A stretch of 64,000 nt of DNA from Chryseobacterium indologenes (GTDB lineage Bacteria; Bacteroidota; Bacteroidia; Flavobacteriales; Weeksellaceae). Of the stretch, positions 28,120 through 37,234 are shown piece after piece (within the stretch, counting starts at the first letter, position 1; each line of letters starts with the position of its first letter). The notes below the pieces were generated by a model. The model saw only the letters and a list, made by a program, of their open reading frames with translations. It ran no database searches and was not told the DNA's origin. The position numbers and the translations under genes were made by a program. The DNA lies in the NCBI RefSeq assembly GCF_018362995.1, contig NZ_CP074372.1, forward strand, positions 3,782,001-3,846,000. Direction: 5' to 3'.

Positions 28120-29613
28120 ATGAAAAAATTAAAATATCTATCGTTTGCTCTTATCGGATTTTTGTCGCTGGCAAGTTGTGAAAGTGAGCTGGATACTGCT
28201 CCGACTGATCAGGCCAGCAGCGTAGAAGTTTTCAAAACAGCCGAAAGTGCCGAAACTGTGGTGAATGGTACCTGGGCAAAATTTAATAATGATGGAACAA
28301 CCTATGCCAATATCGGGTATTCCACTGTTTTAAGAGCTAGTGATGCCATGGGAAGTGATTTAGCGGTACTGACCAATAAATATGGCTTTGCTTCTACCTA
28401 TGCTTTTACAGAAATGGTGAACAGTACGGCAAGCAGACCTTTGTTCATCTGGACGATGTTGTATTCAACCATCAATAATATGAATAATGTGATTACAAGA
28501 ATTGATGGAACAGAAGGAAGTCAGGAGAAAAAAGATCAGGTGAAAGGACAGGCAAAAGCATTGCGTGCTTTCTGTTATCTGAATCTGGCGAGCTTTTATC
28601 AGTTCAGTTATCTGAAAGATAAGTCAGCATTAACAGCTCCCATTTATACTGAACCTTCTACAACAAGTACTGTAGGGAAGAAAAGAGCAAGTCTTGAAGA
28701 AATTTATACTTTAATTAAAAGTGATCTTACTGATGCAGACAATCTGTTGAAAACTTATACAAGAAATAATAAAGATAAGATTAACCGAGCTGTTGTCAAC
28801 GGACTTCTTGCCAGAACTTATCTGAATACAGGTGAATGGAGCAAAGCTTCAGCATCTGCAAAAATTGCAAGAGAAGGTTTCCCACTGATGGCACCAGAAA
28901 AATATAAAGACGGCTTCAATGATATCAACAATGCTGAATGGATCTGGGGACATGCACAGACCCAGGAACAGTCCGATGAAAGTTATGCCTTCCATTATCT
29001 GGATGTTTCTTCATCAGGAAGTTATTATTACAGTTTTATGGCGGATCCTTATTTTAAAGATCTTTTTGATACCAATGATATCAGGTCTCAGTTATTTTCA
29101 TGGGATGGGCAGAAAGGTAGAGAAGGATTGCTGAGGTATGCTAAGTTTAAATTTAAGCCAACCCTTATTGCAGACATTGTTTACATGAGAGCGGCTGAAA
29201 TGTATCTGATTGAAGCTGAAGCCGAAGCCAGAAACGGAAATGTATCTCAGGCAGTAACAGTCTTGAACCAGTTAAAATCAGCGAGAAATGCCAATATTTA
29301 CAATGGTTCCTTATCACAAAATGACGTTGTAGCAGCAGTTTTGATTGAAAGAAGAAAAGAATTATTTGGAGAAGGGTTTTCCCTTTCAGATATTATCAGA
29401 ACGCAGGGGACTGTGGTAAGAAAACCGTTTGTAGATGCTGATGGCAAACCTATAAAAGTTCAGATCACTACACCAGAAGGAACAGTGAAAACAGTAGACG
29501 GTAAAGGGCATTCTGTTCTTGATTTCCCGGATAAATCTGCTTTTACACCCAACAGTAACTATTATTTATTCAGTATTCCTCAGAGAGAGTTTGAGAATAA
29601 CCCGAATTTATAA
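28120..29613 (+). CDS. SusD/RagB-family lipoprotein, partner of the SAM-regulated SusC
   Basis: This 497-residue surface lipoprotein has the signal MKKLKYLSFALIGFLSLASC, with the lipidated Cys at residue 20. Typical SusD helices follow: KGQAKALRAFCYLNLASFYQ (about 143-162), ADIVYMRAAEMYLIEAEAEARNGN (about 351-374) and VLIERRKELFGEGFSLSDIIR (about 407-427). It should cap the SusC barrel encoded 17 nt upstream. The operon ends in two tandem terminators. As with its partner, the ligand is inferred only from the SAM riboswitch. Confidence 0.92.
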   Translation: MKKLKYLSFALIGFLSLASCESELDTAPTDQASSVEVFKTAESAETVVNGTWAKFNNDGTTYANIGYSTVLRASDAMGSDLAVLTNKYGFASTYAFTEMVNSTASRPLFIWTMLYSTINNMNNVITRIDGTEGSQEKKDQVKGQAKALRAFCYLNLASFYQFSYLKDKSALTAPIYTEPSTTSTVGKKRASLEEIYTLIKSDLTDADNLLKTYTRNNKDKINRAVVNGLLARTYLNTGEWSKASASAKIAREGFPLMAPEKYKDGFNDINNAEWIWGHAQTQEQSDESYAFHYLDVSSSGSYYYSFMADPYFKDLFDTNDIRSQLFSWDGQKGREGLLRYAKFKFKPTLIADIVYMRAAEMYLIEAEAEARNGNVSQAVTVLNQLKSARNANIYNGSLSQNDVVAAVLIERRKELFGEGFSLSDIIRTQGTVVRKPFVDADGKPIKVQITTPEGTVKTVDGKGHSVLDFPDKSAFTPNSNYYLFSIPQREFENNPNL

Positions 29614-29643
29614 GATATAGTCCATAATTAGATTGATTTTTTT

Positions 29644-29672
29644 AAGCCATCGCGTTTTGCGATGGCTTTTTT
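29644..29672 (+). terminator. Terminator of the SAM-regulated SusC/SusD operon
   Basis: AAGCCATCGC (29644-29653) pairs with GCGATGGCTT (29659-29668) around a 5-nt loop, followed by T6. Confidence 0.9.
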
Positions 29673-29675
29673 ATT

Positions 29676-29718
29676 AAAAAACCGTTGCTTTTTTAGCAAC
29701 GGTTTTGTTTTTTTAAAT
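29676..29718. terminator. Second, bidirectional terminator between SusD and the toxin operon
   Basis: AACCGTTGCT (29680-29689) pairs with AGCAACGGTT (29695-29704). An A run on the left and T-rich sequence on the right let it stop the plus-strand SusD transcript and the minus-strand toxin/immunity transcript, whose last gene ends at 29732. Confidence 0.85.
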
Positions 29719-29731
29719 TATTTTTTACTAT

Positions 29732-30064
29732 TTAAGGATTACTTATATTTTGAGCTTTTGTAATAATCATACTTTTTCCTAGAAATCTTAGAAGAGATGC
29801 AATTTTATATAAATCATAATCTATTATCTCTCGTTTTCCATCTAAAACATTCTGCAAAAATTCCCAATCCTCAATTAAGCTTCCCATTGTTAATTCTTTG
29901 GGCTCCTTATATGGGTCATATAATTCTTCATCAGTAATATTCCAATACAAGTCATTATTAAAAGTAAAAAAAGTTGAATCATTTAATTTTTCTAACTCAT
30001 TAATTAAAGCATCAATAAGTTTTTTAATGTCTGCTTTTTTTAATTCGGGTTTACTATTTTCCAT
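29732..30064 (-). CDS. Putative immunity protein for the RHS toxin
   Basis: This 110-residue protein has no signal peptide and is rich in Asp/Glu (for example ITDEELYDPYKEPKEL), as expected of a cytoplasmic antitoxin that binds a basic toxin domain. Its ATG (30064) lies upstream of the RHS gene's TAG stop (30054-30056), an 11-nt overlap that implies coupled translation. The DNA is very AT-rich (12 G/C in the 60 bases at 29761-29820), matching the toxin tip and unlike the RHS core. I recognise no immunity family. The role rests on position, overlap, size and charge; it could be an unrelated small protein. Confidence 0.7.
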   Translation of the reverse strand: MENSKPELKKADIKKLIDALINELEKLNDSTFFTFNNDLYWNITDEELYDPYKEPKELTMGSLIEDWEFLQNVLDGKREIIDYDLYKIASLLRFLGKSMIITKAQNISNP

Positions 30065-33000
30065 TGAGTATATTATTTATATTTTTATGAAATGTCTTTA
30101 TCTCATGTTGCAAGTGCTTAATTCGACTTTGGATAATTTTATTTCTAACAATTTCATTAGGCGCTTTTTTGAGAATGCCAACATTGTCATATTTGTCAGG
30201 ATTCAGTATGTATTTTGTTAATTTTGATTGGTGCTCAATTATTAAGTTTTTAAAAGACTTTATTGATTTTATTGATTCTTTAGACAGTAATATTTTTAAT
30301 CCTTTTCCTGCACCAGCTGGTCCAATAGGAACATCACCTGTTATATATTTAATTTCATGCCATTTGCCATATGAATAAAAATAAGTCTTGCTTCCATTAA
30401 TAATAGGCGATTTCTCCCAAGTCCAGAATTCTTCATCAAATGCATTATAATTATTTGTTGTATGAGTTTGCCATTGTTTTGCATTTTTTGGACAGGTAGG
30501 GCAATCTCCATCATCACTATCTTCTACAACGGTAGTTTCTTTATGTGCTAAGAAATTAAAAGCAGTAACCATTAATCCCTGTCCTGCACCCATCCAGAAA
30601 TTTCCACCTCCGAGTACGGAACCTACACCACCACTGACAGCTCCATTGAACAGAGCAAAACCATCACTTCTTAGTATATTATTTTCTCCTACATGTTTTA
30701 CAGCCAGATCTAACAAATCATTAGACGCGCTTGCAAAGGTTCCGCTTAAAGCTCCGCTCCAGAAGTTTCCTCCCTGCATGTAAGATAATGTTCCTTGGGC
30801 AATTGCATGAGCTCCGGCCTTAGCAATAATAGTTCCAGCCTTTTCTAAGCTTTCTGCAACTTTAGTTCCTGCAAGGAAAACATCTCCAATGGCACTGCTG
30901 ATACCTGCTGAGGTCAGTGACATCACTACAGATTGGAACATATTCCCTATGTTTATAGGCCTGTTCAGGTAATAATCTGTTGCAGTAGATGTAAATATAG
31001 CAATTCCAATCGCAATTAATGCGTCATCCCATCCCATGATCTCTCCTGTAGGGTCGTTAAACATCAGAGGGTTGTTCATTACATAGCTATACTTATTATA
31101 ATTTTGAGTATTATAAGGATCCTGAATAAATTCATCGGCATTTAAGAATCTTCTTAATAATGGATCATATAATCTTCCATTCATATGGATGATACCTATT
31201 TCTGCAAAATGCTCATGGCTGGTATAGCCGCGATCTATAACGAGATCCTTCGACAAGTTCAGAATGATATTTTGGTCACTAATGATGGCTCCGTTTCCTA
31301 TTTGAAGATGGGTGAAACTACCCCATGCATCAAAGTGTCTCTGTTCCAATTTGTTTCCGGTTTCATCACTGATCGCCAGAATACTTCCAATATAATCTTT
31401 ATGCAGAAATTTATATGAACCGGTATTCTCTGTAAAGTTCTTTAAATATACAATATTAGATTCATACGGGTTCCCACCAATATAAACAAGATGTTTTTCC
31501 TTTCCGGTTGTATTGTCTTTTACCACCTCAAAGCTCCCATCCTCACTATAAAACTTAGTGAACTTACCATCTCCATCAATGCTGAAATTATCACCATAGG
31601 TTACTCTTTGTCTCATTGAAGTTAAGCCATACTGGAAGGCTGCGTCTCCCTTCATTCCATCAATAAATACAGGGTCATTGTTTTCATTATAAGTAATGGT
31701 TTGTATTAAATCATTATTATAATTTTGTTCTCCGGCTGCATTAAGGGTCATTCCGGTAGGCTGGTAGATCTTAGCAGGATTTTCAAACTTGATCGTTCCT
31801 ACCTGATCGTTTTGGGTAATTCTTCCTTTGATGTCATAGACATTTCTGTTCGTCGTTGGCTTGATTCCTGTTACAGGATTTGTCCAGTTTACCAAACGGT
31901 TATTATTATCATAATCAAAAGATTCATTAATGTTAAAATCTCCTCCCGTTGTTCTGCTCTTCAATTCATTTTTGATCGCATCGAATGAGTAGGAGAGTTG
32001 CAGAATGCCTGGTTTTACCTGTGAGGAATGATTAACATTTGTTAGGAAACCATTGTCATCATAGATATTGTTAATATCTGCTGCTCCTAGTTTAGATTTC
32101 AGGACCTGTCCTTTGGCATTGGTTTCTTTAAGTTCCCACAATATCTTACCTGATAACTTATCTTTAACCTGATACAACTCACCGCTCCAAGCGCTGTAAA
32201 CATTCTCAATCTGAACTTTAGTAAGGACGCCGGAAGAATAGAGTTGCTTTTCATATGAGGTTACTCTGGCTTTATCATCATAAATAATCCCTTTTTGGAT
32301 AAAATATTTTCCATTACTGCTTTCGGATGAAGATAATAGTCTACCCTGAGGGTCATACGAAACCTTTGAGCTATAAGCTTTTCCCTTAGATGTTCCGAAT
32401 TTTGAAATTATTCTTCCTTTGTCATCATAAGCAAAAGAAATTAGTTTATTAGTGGCTTGGCCTCCATCAGTTGCAGAGATTTCCTTTTGAGAAATCAACT
32501 GCCCTAAGTTATTATAAGTGTACTCCTTAGTCCCCTTTGGGCTTATGGTCTTTTTAAGTTGTCCAAAGCCATCGTACTCATACTGATAGGTTCCGTTGGA
32601 TGGATCATTAAATTCTGATTTCCTTCCCCAAGAATCATATTTAGTAGTAACTGCATTTTCTGCATATTGAGCTTTAATCTGCTCTCCTGCAGCGTTATAA
32701 AAAAAGTTGATCGTTCCTCCCATATCAATGCTGGATATAATATTTCCTAAAGCATCTGTTGTTTTGGATGTGGTTCTTTCATAACCATTCAATTCTTTTT
32801 CTGTAATAGTGTTTCCCGAGATGAATGTTTCTGTTTGTTTTCCATTAAATGCCTTACTTGTCACTTTAGCAGGGAAGAATATATCATTATAATAAATCGT
32901 GTTCCACTGGGTTGGATTTTGCCCTTCGAAATAAGGCTCGGATTCATTAAGTTTTCTTCCAATACCGTCATATTGAGTCTGTTTGGAAATATATTTCCCC

Positions 33001-36000
33001 TGTCCAAAAGATTTTGTAGATGTTTTATAATCCTGTCCCCATTTGTTTGTATATTTTTTAGAAATATTGCCATCGGGATCATACTGAATCACTGTAGAAT
33101 TATATTCTTTGTCTTTTATATATTCATAACTGGTAATTCCTGTAAGGTTAGTTTTGGATTTTACTAATTTCCCCCAACTGTCATACTCATTGTTAAGTAC
33201 ATTTCCAAGTGCATCAGTTTGCTTTTCAACCAATCCCCAGTCATTATAAATAATGTTGGTTTTTAGCCCCAGATTATCAGTTTTCTCAACCACAAATCTT
33301 CCCAGATTATCATATTTTGATTCAGTTTTTTGTTCCTGAGAGTCAGTACTGTTGCTTATCGTTTTCTTTGTGATGTTTCCAAACCCATCATGATTATAAC
33401 TTTCTAATACATATTCTGTATTTTCTCTGTTCCATATTTTCAGAGATTTCAACAGATTACTATCATAAGTATATTCTTCCTTAGCAGATTTGATATCTCC
33501 ATATGCTTGAATAATATCCGTTTTTACACTTGGTTTTCCAATACTATAATTATTTCCGGGTGTTGTATTAGGAGGGTAATATTCCAGTTTGGATGTTAAA
33601 ATAGAAAACCCATCATTGATATTTGTTACAGATTTTTTAGGTAAATATAAGTTATCATATTCTTCTACACTATGTACTGTTTTTATGTTTTTTAGAAAGT
33701 CCTTTGAAATCGTAATGGTTGGGTTTATTGCTGTTACAACTTTATTCTTATCTACATTAGAAACGTTTGTGACGACTGTTCCGTTTAAAAGTTTATCAAT
33801 TTTGTAGCTATATTGCTTGAAGGATAATAGCTGATTGTTGTTTAATGAAATATCTGAAGGAAAAGCCTCTGATTCATATGAAGTTCTTATACTCCATTCC
33901 TTGCTAGGTAAACCTTCGTTTATTGGATCTATCTCAGAGCCATTCCAGATTTTCTTATCATTCATAAGCCATTCTGTAAAAAATACAGATCTGGCAGTTT
34001 GTCTGAAACCGATCATTCCTTTTCCATGAAGATTTCCGATGAGATCTCTATAGCGGAATATTTGTTTCCTCCCAAGTTGTGTAAGTTTAGAAACGACATA
34101 ATAATTGAGGTTTTCTATAATATTTACAAATGGATAAGTTACTGGATTTGTACTGTAAAGAGATTTATAAATAATTCCATCATTCACTAGTTTCGAATAT
34201 TCTATATCAGTTTTTATTCCTGCCTGGGTTATGGATTTTATTCGGGAAACTACATTCAGTTTATTGCCCAAATCCCAAGTGATTAGTTTTGTCTTGTGAA
34301 TAATTGCAAATTCAGTATTAATCTGTGATAGACGGAAAGAACCAAACAAAGGAATGTAATGCTCACCATAACCGGAAAAATTAAGATCTTCACATTCTTT
34401 ACAGTCAATTTCTTTAGGTAAAATAGTGTAGGCTCTGGTAAAAATAGGTTTTCCATGATTGTCTATTGCGTCATTTTTGAAATATTCAAATCCATAACTT
34501 GAGCTCCAGTCATTCCAATTTGCCTCGCTACGGGCAAATACCTGTGATTCAAAAACAATAAAATCACTTTTCCCATCTTTATTCAAATCTGATGTAGAAT
34601 AAGTTCTGGTAATATTTCTATTTTTTCTTGGAGCTCCCTGCCAGCTTGGTTCATATAAGTATAAATTAGAATAATAATGTTTTATAAATCCTTTACCTGT
34701 AGATATATATAGTCTCCACTCCCGGGAGCCTTTGGCAATAGGAGCAATAATATCTGTTTTTCCATCTCCATTAAAGTCACCAAAATACAACCTGTTTAGA
34801 GATTCCAAATTTGAATCAAAGAGCTTATTAAAAGCATTATTACTTAATGTATAAACAGAAATTTTATTTTCATCAGGTATATACAGATCAGATTTACCAT
34901 CATTATCAACATCGGCAATAACTATTCTGTCATAAGAATTGACGATAATTAATTTGCCGTTATCATCATAGTCGGTGAACGTTGTAAATAAAGATGTTAT
35001 ATTCCTATTTAATCCTGTTTTCAGATCAATGTAAAAGTACTCATTTTTTGTTTTTGTATCAGTATTGCCACTACATTTAGAAGTTGTAGTTTGATTTAAA
35101 GAATATAATATTTCTGATATACCATCTCCATTAAAATCACCTTCTTTAACTTTTTGAAAGTATTCTAATTTATTGATGGAACAATTACTTGTACTATATT
35201 CATAAGGAGCTGAGGTAACAAGATTGGGGTAGCTAGACACATCTAATTCGTTCGTTGAAATAAGACTAAGTGTATTATTTTCTTCCAAAGCATATGTTCT
35301 GAATTGTACCTTTTTATTCTGATAATCTATTTCTGACGTTACTATAGCTTGTCTAGAGGTGATTTTATTTTCTTTGGGTATATTTACTGCTCCAACTATT
35401 TCTCCTGCAAAATTAATATTTACAAAATTTCCTGTCCCATCTAGCCTTCCAAGCATTATGGTATTTCCTCTTACGAAATCCACTTTTCCATCTCCATTAA
35501 AATCTCCCGAGATAATATTATCCCCAAAAATTTCATCATATCTGTCATTTTGTTGGAAAATATTGGTTACTTCAGGATCGACTTCATTTTTAAAAACGAT
35601 AGGGTTAGCAGCTTCATCCTTAGAGTTATATTCTGTTATTTTATCAATAAACTGATAATTACTTGCATCTTTCGAATAATCAATACCATATCTTTTAAAT
35701 TGATTTCCGTTTACATTGACATTAACTCCCGACAAAAGCTTATTTTGGACAAAATATTGACCTTGTAAGTATGATTGTTCTCTAAAAGCCCTGTCAATAT
35801 GATTAAATTCTATGTTATTAAAATGAGGTTTGCCCAGTATTTCATTACCTCCCCAGGATATTTTTTTTAAAAGACTGGTATTGGCATCTGTTGCAATTGT
35901 ACAGTCCAGTTGTCCAGTCATTATATCAATGGTGCATCCACCTCCGAAATATTGCTTATCATATTCATAAGTAAGATAGTTTCCTTGAGTATCTTTCCAT

Positions 36001-36755
36001 TTGGTAATATTATATTCAGTGAGTGTTCTGCCGGTATCAATTCCATACCAAGCTTGGGAGCCATCTTCAAAAGTTACTTCAAAATAAAGCGGTCCATTTT
36101 GCTCCGGATTATTTCCTGCCGATTTAATTTTAATGTTAGAGTATTTCTCAGTGACATATTCTGCTCCATCTTTTCCATATTCACCAGATTTCAAAATTAA
36201 TCTCTGACCATTGAAGCTGTAATAGTCGGAATAGTCTAATTGAACTCCCTTAACTTGTCCATCTTTCTCAATCGTTTTTCCTGTTCTGGAAATAGAAGTA
36301 ATTCCGGTTAGGGTCCATCCGTATCCTGCAATTCCGTTTCCTGCCCCGCTGGTGTAGACAAGATTAATCTGAGGTGCTACACTTTTCACTCCCGGAGGTA
36401 AAGCAATCGGTAAAGTAAACTGTAGCTGACCGCTACCATTTACTTCGATATTTCCTTTTGTATCGTGAAATTTGATACTATCCTCTTTTGTTCCCGATGG
36501 ATTAGTTGCGCCCGCATTTGAATCTGCAGGACCTCCTCCCGGATTCTCTGTCGCCGGACCTATCTTGGCTACAAAAGGATTAGAAATAGAGGCTTTAGCT
36601 TGAAATCCTGGTGCTAACACCACTGTTTGAGGATCCTGAACCGTTCTTGAGGTGTTTTCTGCCTGATATAGGATGGTCTGTGAAAAGCCCATTACTGACC
36701 ATAATGACAGTATGAATGATGAAAATAATTGTATTTTCTTATCGTAAAGCTTCAT
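30054..36755 (-). CDS. Giant SpvB/FG-GAP/RHS-repeat protein with variable C-terminal toxin-like module
   Basis: A 2233-residue exported protein. A signal peptide (ending MGFSQ, about residue 26) is followed by an SpvB/TcaC-type domain (about 90-330; VNLVYTSGAGNGIAGYGW-type motif near 130-145). FG-GAP/VCBS repeats lie at about 415-730 (GDFNGDGKVDFV, DVDNDGKSDLYI, GDFNGDGKTDII, DLNKDGKSDFIV). YD repeats run at about 1180-1700, and the RHS core lies at about 1800-1905 (GRLYDPLLRRFLNADEF, then NNPLMFNDPTGE). After the core come a Gly/Ala-rich hydrophobic region with two GGNFWxGA motifs (about 1905-2070), a DGDCPTCPKN link, a GPAGAGKGLK junction near 2145, and a Lys-rich tip of about 90 residues of no family known to me. 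The architecture is that of polymorphic toxins. Confidence 0.9.
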   Translation of the reverse strand: MKLYDKKIQLFSSFILSLWSVMGFSQTILYQAENTSRTVQDPQTVVLAPGFQAKASISNPFVAKIGPATENPGGGPADSNAGATNPSGTKEDSIKFHDTKGNIEVNGSGQLQFTLPIALPPGVKSVAPQINLVYTSGAGNGIAGYGWTLTGITSISRTGKTIEKDGQVKGVQLDYSDYYSFNGQRLILKSGEYGKDGAEYVTEKYSNIKIKSAGNNPEQNGPLYFEVTFEDGSQAWYGIDTGRTLTEYNITKWKDTQGNYLTYEYDKQYFGGGCTIDIMTGQLDCTIATDANTSLLKKISWGGNEILGKPHFNNIEFNHIDRAFREQSYLQGQYFVQNKLLSGVNVNVNGNQFKRYGIDYSKDASNYQFIDKITEYNSKDEAANPIVFKNEVDPEVTNIFQQNDRYDEIFGDNIISGDFNGDGKVDFVRGNTIMLGRLDGTGNFVNINFAGEIVGAVNIPKENKITSRQAIVTSEIDYQNKKVQFRTYALEENNTLSLISTNELDVSSYPNLVTSAPYEYSTSNCSINKLEYFQKVKEGDFNGDGISEILYSLNQTTTSKCSGNTDTKTKNEYFYIDLKTGLNRNITSLFTTFTDYDDNGKLIIVNSYDRIVIADVDNDGKSDLYIPDENKISVYTLSNNAFNKLFDSNLESLNRLYFGDFNGDGKTDIIAPIAKGSREWRLYISTGKGFIKHYYSNLYLYEPSWQGAPRKNRNITRTYSTSDLNKDGKSDFIVFESQVFARSEANWNDWSSSYGFEYFKNDAIDNHGKPIFTRAYTILPKEIDCKECEDLNFSGYGEHYIPLFGSFRLSQINTEFAIIHKTKLITWDLGNKLNVVSRIKSITQAGIKTDIEYSKLVNDGIIYKSLYSTNPVTYPFVNIIENLNYYVVSKLTQLGRKQIFRYRDLIGNLHGKGMIGFRQTARSVFFTEWLMNDKKIWNGSEIDPINEGLPSKEWSIRTSYESEAFPSDISLNNNQLLSFKQYSYKIDKLLNGTVVTNVSNVDKNKVVTAINPTITISKDFLKNIKTVHSVEEYDNLYLPKKSVTNINDGFSILTSKLEYYPPNTTPGNNYSIGKPSVKTDIIQAYGDIKSAKEEYTYDSNLLKSLKIWNRENTEYVLESYNHDGFGNITKKTISNSTDSQEQKTESKYDNLGRFVVEKTDNLGLKTNIIYNDWGLVEKQTDALGNVLNNEYDSWGKLVKSKTNLTGITSYEYIKDKEYNSTVIQYDPDGNISKKYTNKWGQDYKTSTKSFGQGKYISKQTQYDGIGRKLNESEPYFEGQNPTQWNTIYYNDIFFPAKVTSKAFNGKQTETFISGNTITEKELNGYERTTSKTTDALGNIISSIDMGGTINFFYNAAGEQIKAQYAENAVTTKYDSWGRKSEFNDPSNGTYQYEYDGFGQLKKTISPKGTKEYTYNNLGQLISQKEISATDGGQATNKLISFAYDDKGRIISKFGTSKGKAYSSKVSYDPQGRLLSSSESSNGKYFIQKGIIYDDKARVTSYEKQLYSSGVLTKVQIENVYSAWSGELYQVKDKLSGKILWELKETNAKGQVLKSKLGAADINNIYDDNGFLTNVNHSSQVKPGILQLSYSFDAIKNELKSRTTGGDFNINESFDYDNNNRLVNWTNPVTGIKPTTNRNVYDIKGRITQNDQVGTIKFENPAKIYQPTGMTLNAAGEQNYNNDLIQTITYNENNDPVFIDGMKGDAAFQYGLTSMRQRVTYGDNFSIDGDGKFTKFYSEDGSFEVVKDNTTGKEKHLVYIGGNPYESNIVYLKNFTENTGSYKFLHKDYIGSILAISDETGNKLEQRHFDAWGSFTHLQIGNGAIISDQNIILNLSKDLVIDRGYTSHEHFAEIGIIHMNGRLYDPLLRRFLNADEFIQDPYNTQNYNKYSYVMNNPLMFNDPTGEIMGWDDALIAIGIAIFTSTATDYYLNRPINIGNMFQSVVMSLTSAGISSAIGDVFLAGTKVAESLEKAGTIIAKAGAHAIAQGTLSYMQGGNFWSGALSGTFASASNDLLDLAVKHVGENNILRSDGFALFNGAVSGGVGSVLGGGNFWMGAGQGLMVTAFNFLAHKETTVVEDSDDGDCPTCPKNAKQWQTHTTNNYNAFDEEFWTWEKSPIINGSKTYFYSYGKWHEIKYITGDVPIGPAGAGKGLKILLSKESIKSIKSFKNLIIEHQSKLTKYILNPDKYDNVGILKKAPNEIVRNKIIQSRIKHLQHEIKTFHKNINNILNGK

Positions 36756-36760
36756 TATTC

Positions 36761-37228
36761 TTATCGTTTGGTGATGTTTTTACTGAAAATTCTGCCGTCT
36801 TTTAGCGTGAAGCGCACAACATATACTCCCCAGTCATAACTTGTCATATTAATTTTAACCTGGCGGTTTAAGTCTGGGATATTCTGTTGCTGGAATTTCC
36901 AATGAACTGTACTGTGCTGATACAATGAAACGGATTCTATGAGTCCATCTATTTCCTCTGTCCAGTCTATCGTAAGATAGTCATTAACAGGAACAGGGTA
37001 GAGGCGTATTTGTTTCAGGAATGTTTTTTCATCAATAGTGGGAGCTTGTCTGGTAACGGCTGCTACTTTTGAATCTTTTGAAACGATTTCTTCAGCCTTT
37101 TTACCAGCTGCGTCGATTCCTCTATATCTCTGGTTTCCTGCTTCATCATATTTAAAGTAAACTTCGGTTTGGGAAAAGCCGAAGAATCCTATCATCAATG
37201 ATGATAGTGAGAGTAATTTTCTTTTCAT
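36761..37228 (-). CDS. Small T9SS-sorted protein with an N-terminal YD-like motif
   Basis: This 155-residue protein has a signal peptide (MKRKLLSLSSLMIGFFGFSQ), then VYFKYDEAGNQRYRGIDAAG (about 23-42), which resembles a single RHS/YD repeat. The last 85 residues form a type IX secretion sorting domain: IRLYPVPVNDYLTIDW, a middle strand region, and VYVVRFTLKDGRIFSKNITKR at the end. Proteins with this domain cross the outer membrane and are often anchored on the surface. Its gene stops 5 nt before the start of the RHS gene, so the products are co-expressed. A role in presenting or carrying the RHS protein is a guess from these two facts. Confidence 0.82.
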   Translation of the reverse strand: MKRKLLSLSSLMIGFFGFSQTEVYFKYDEAGNQRYRGIDAAGKKAEEIVSKDSKVAAVTRQAPTIDEKTFLKQIRLYPVPVNDYLTIDWTEEIDGLIESVSLYQHSTVHWKFQQQNIPDLNRQVKINMTSYDWGVYVVRFTLKDGRIFSKNITKR

Positions 37229-37234
37229 TTGTGG

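Noticed and set aside
30054..36755. Reading the RHS protein as part of a T6SS or contractile injection system
   Set aside because: It has a Sec signal peptide, and no VgrG, PAAR, sheath or baseplate gene is in the window.
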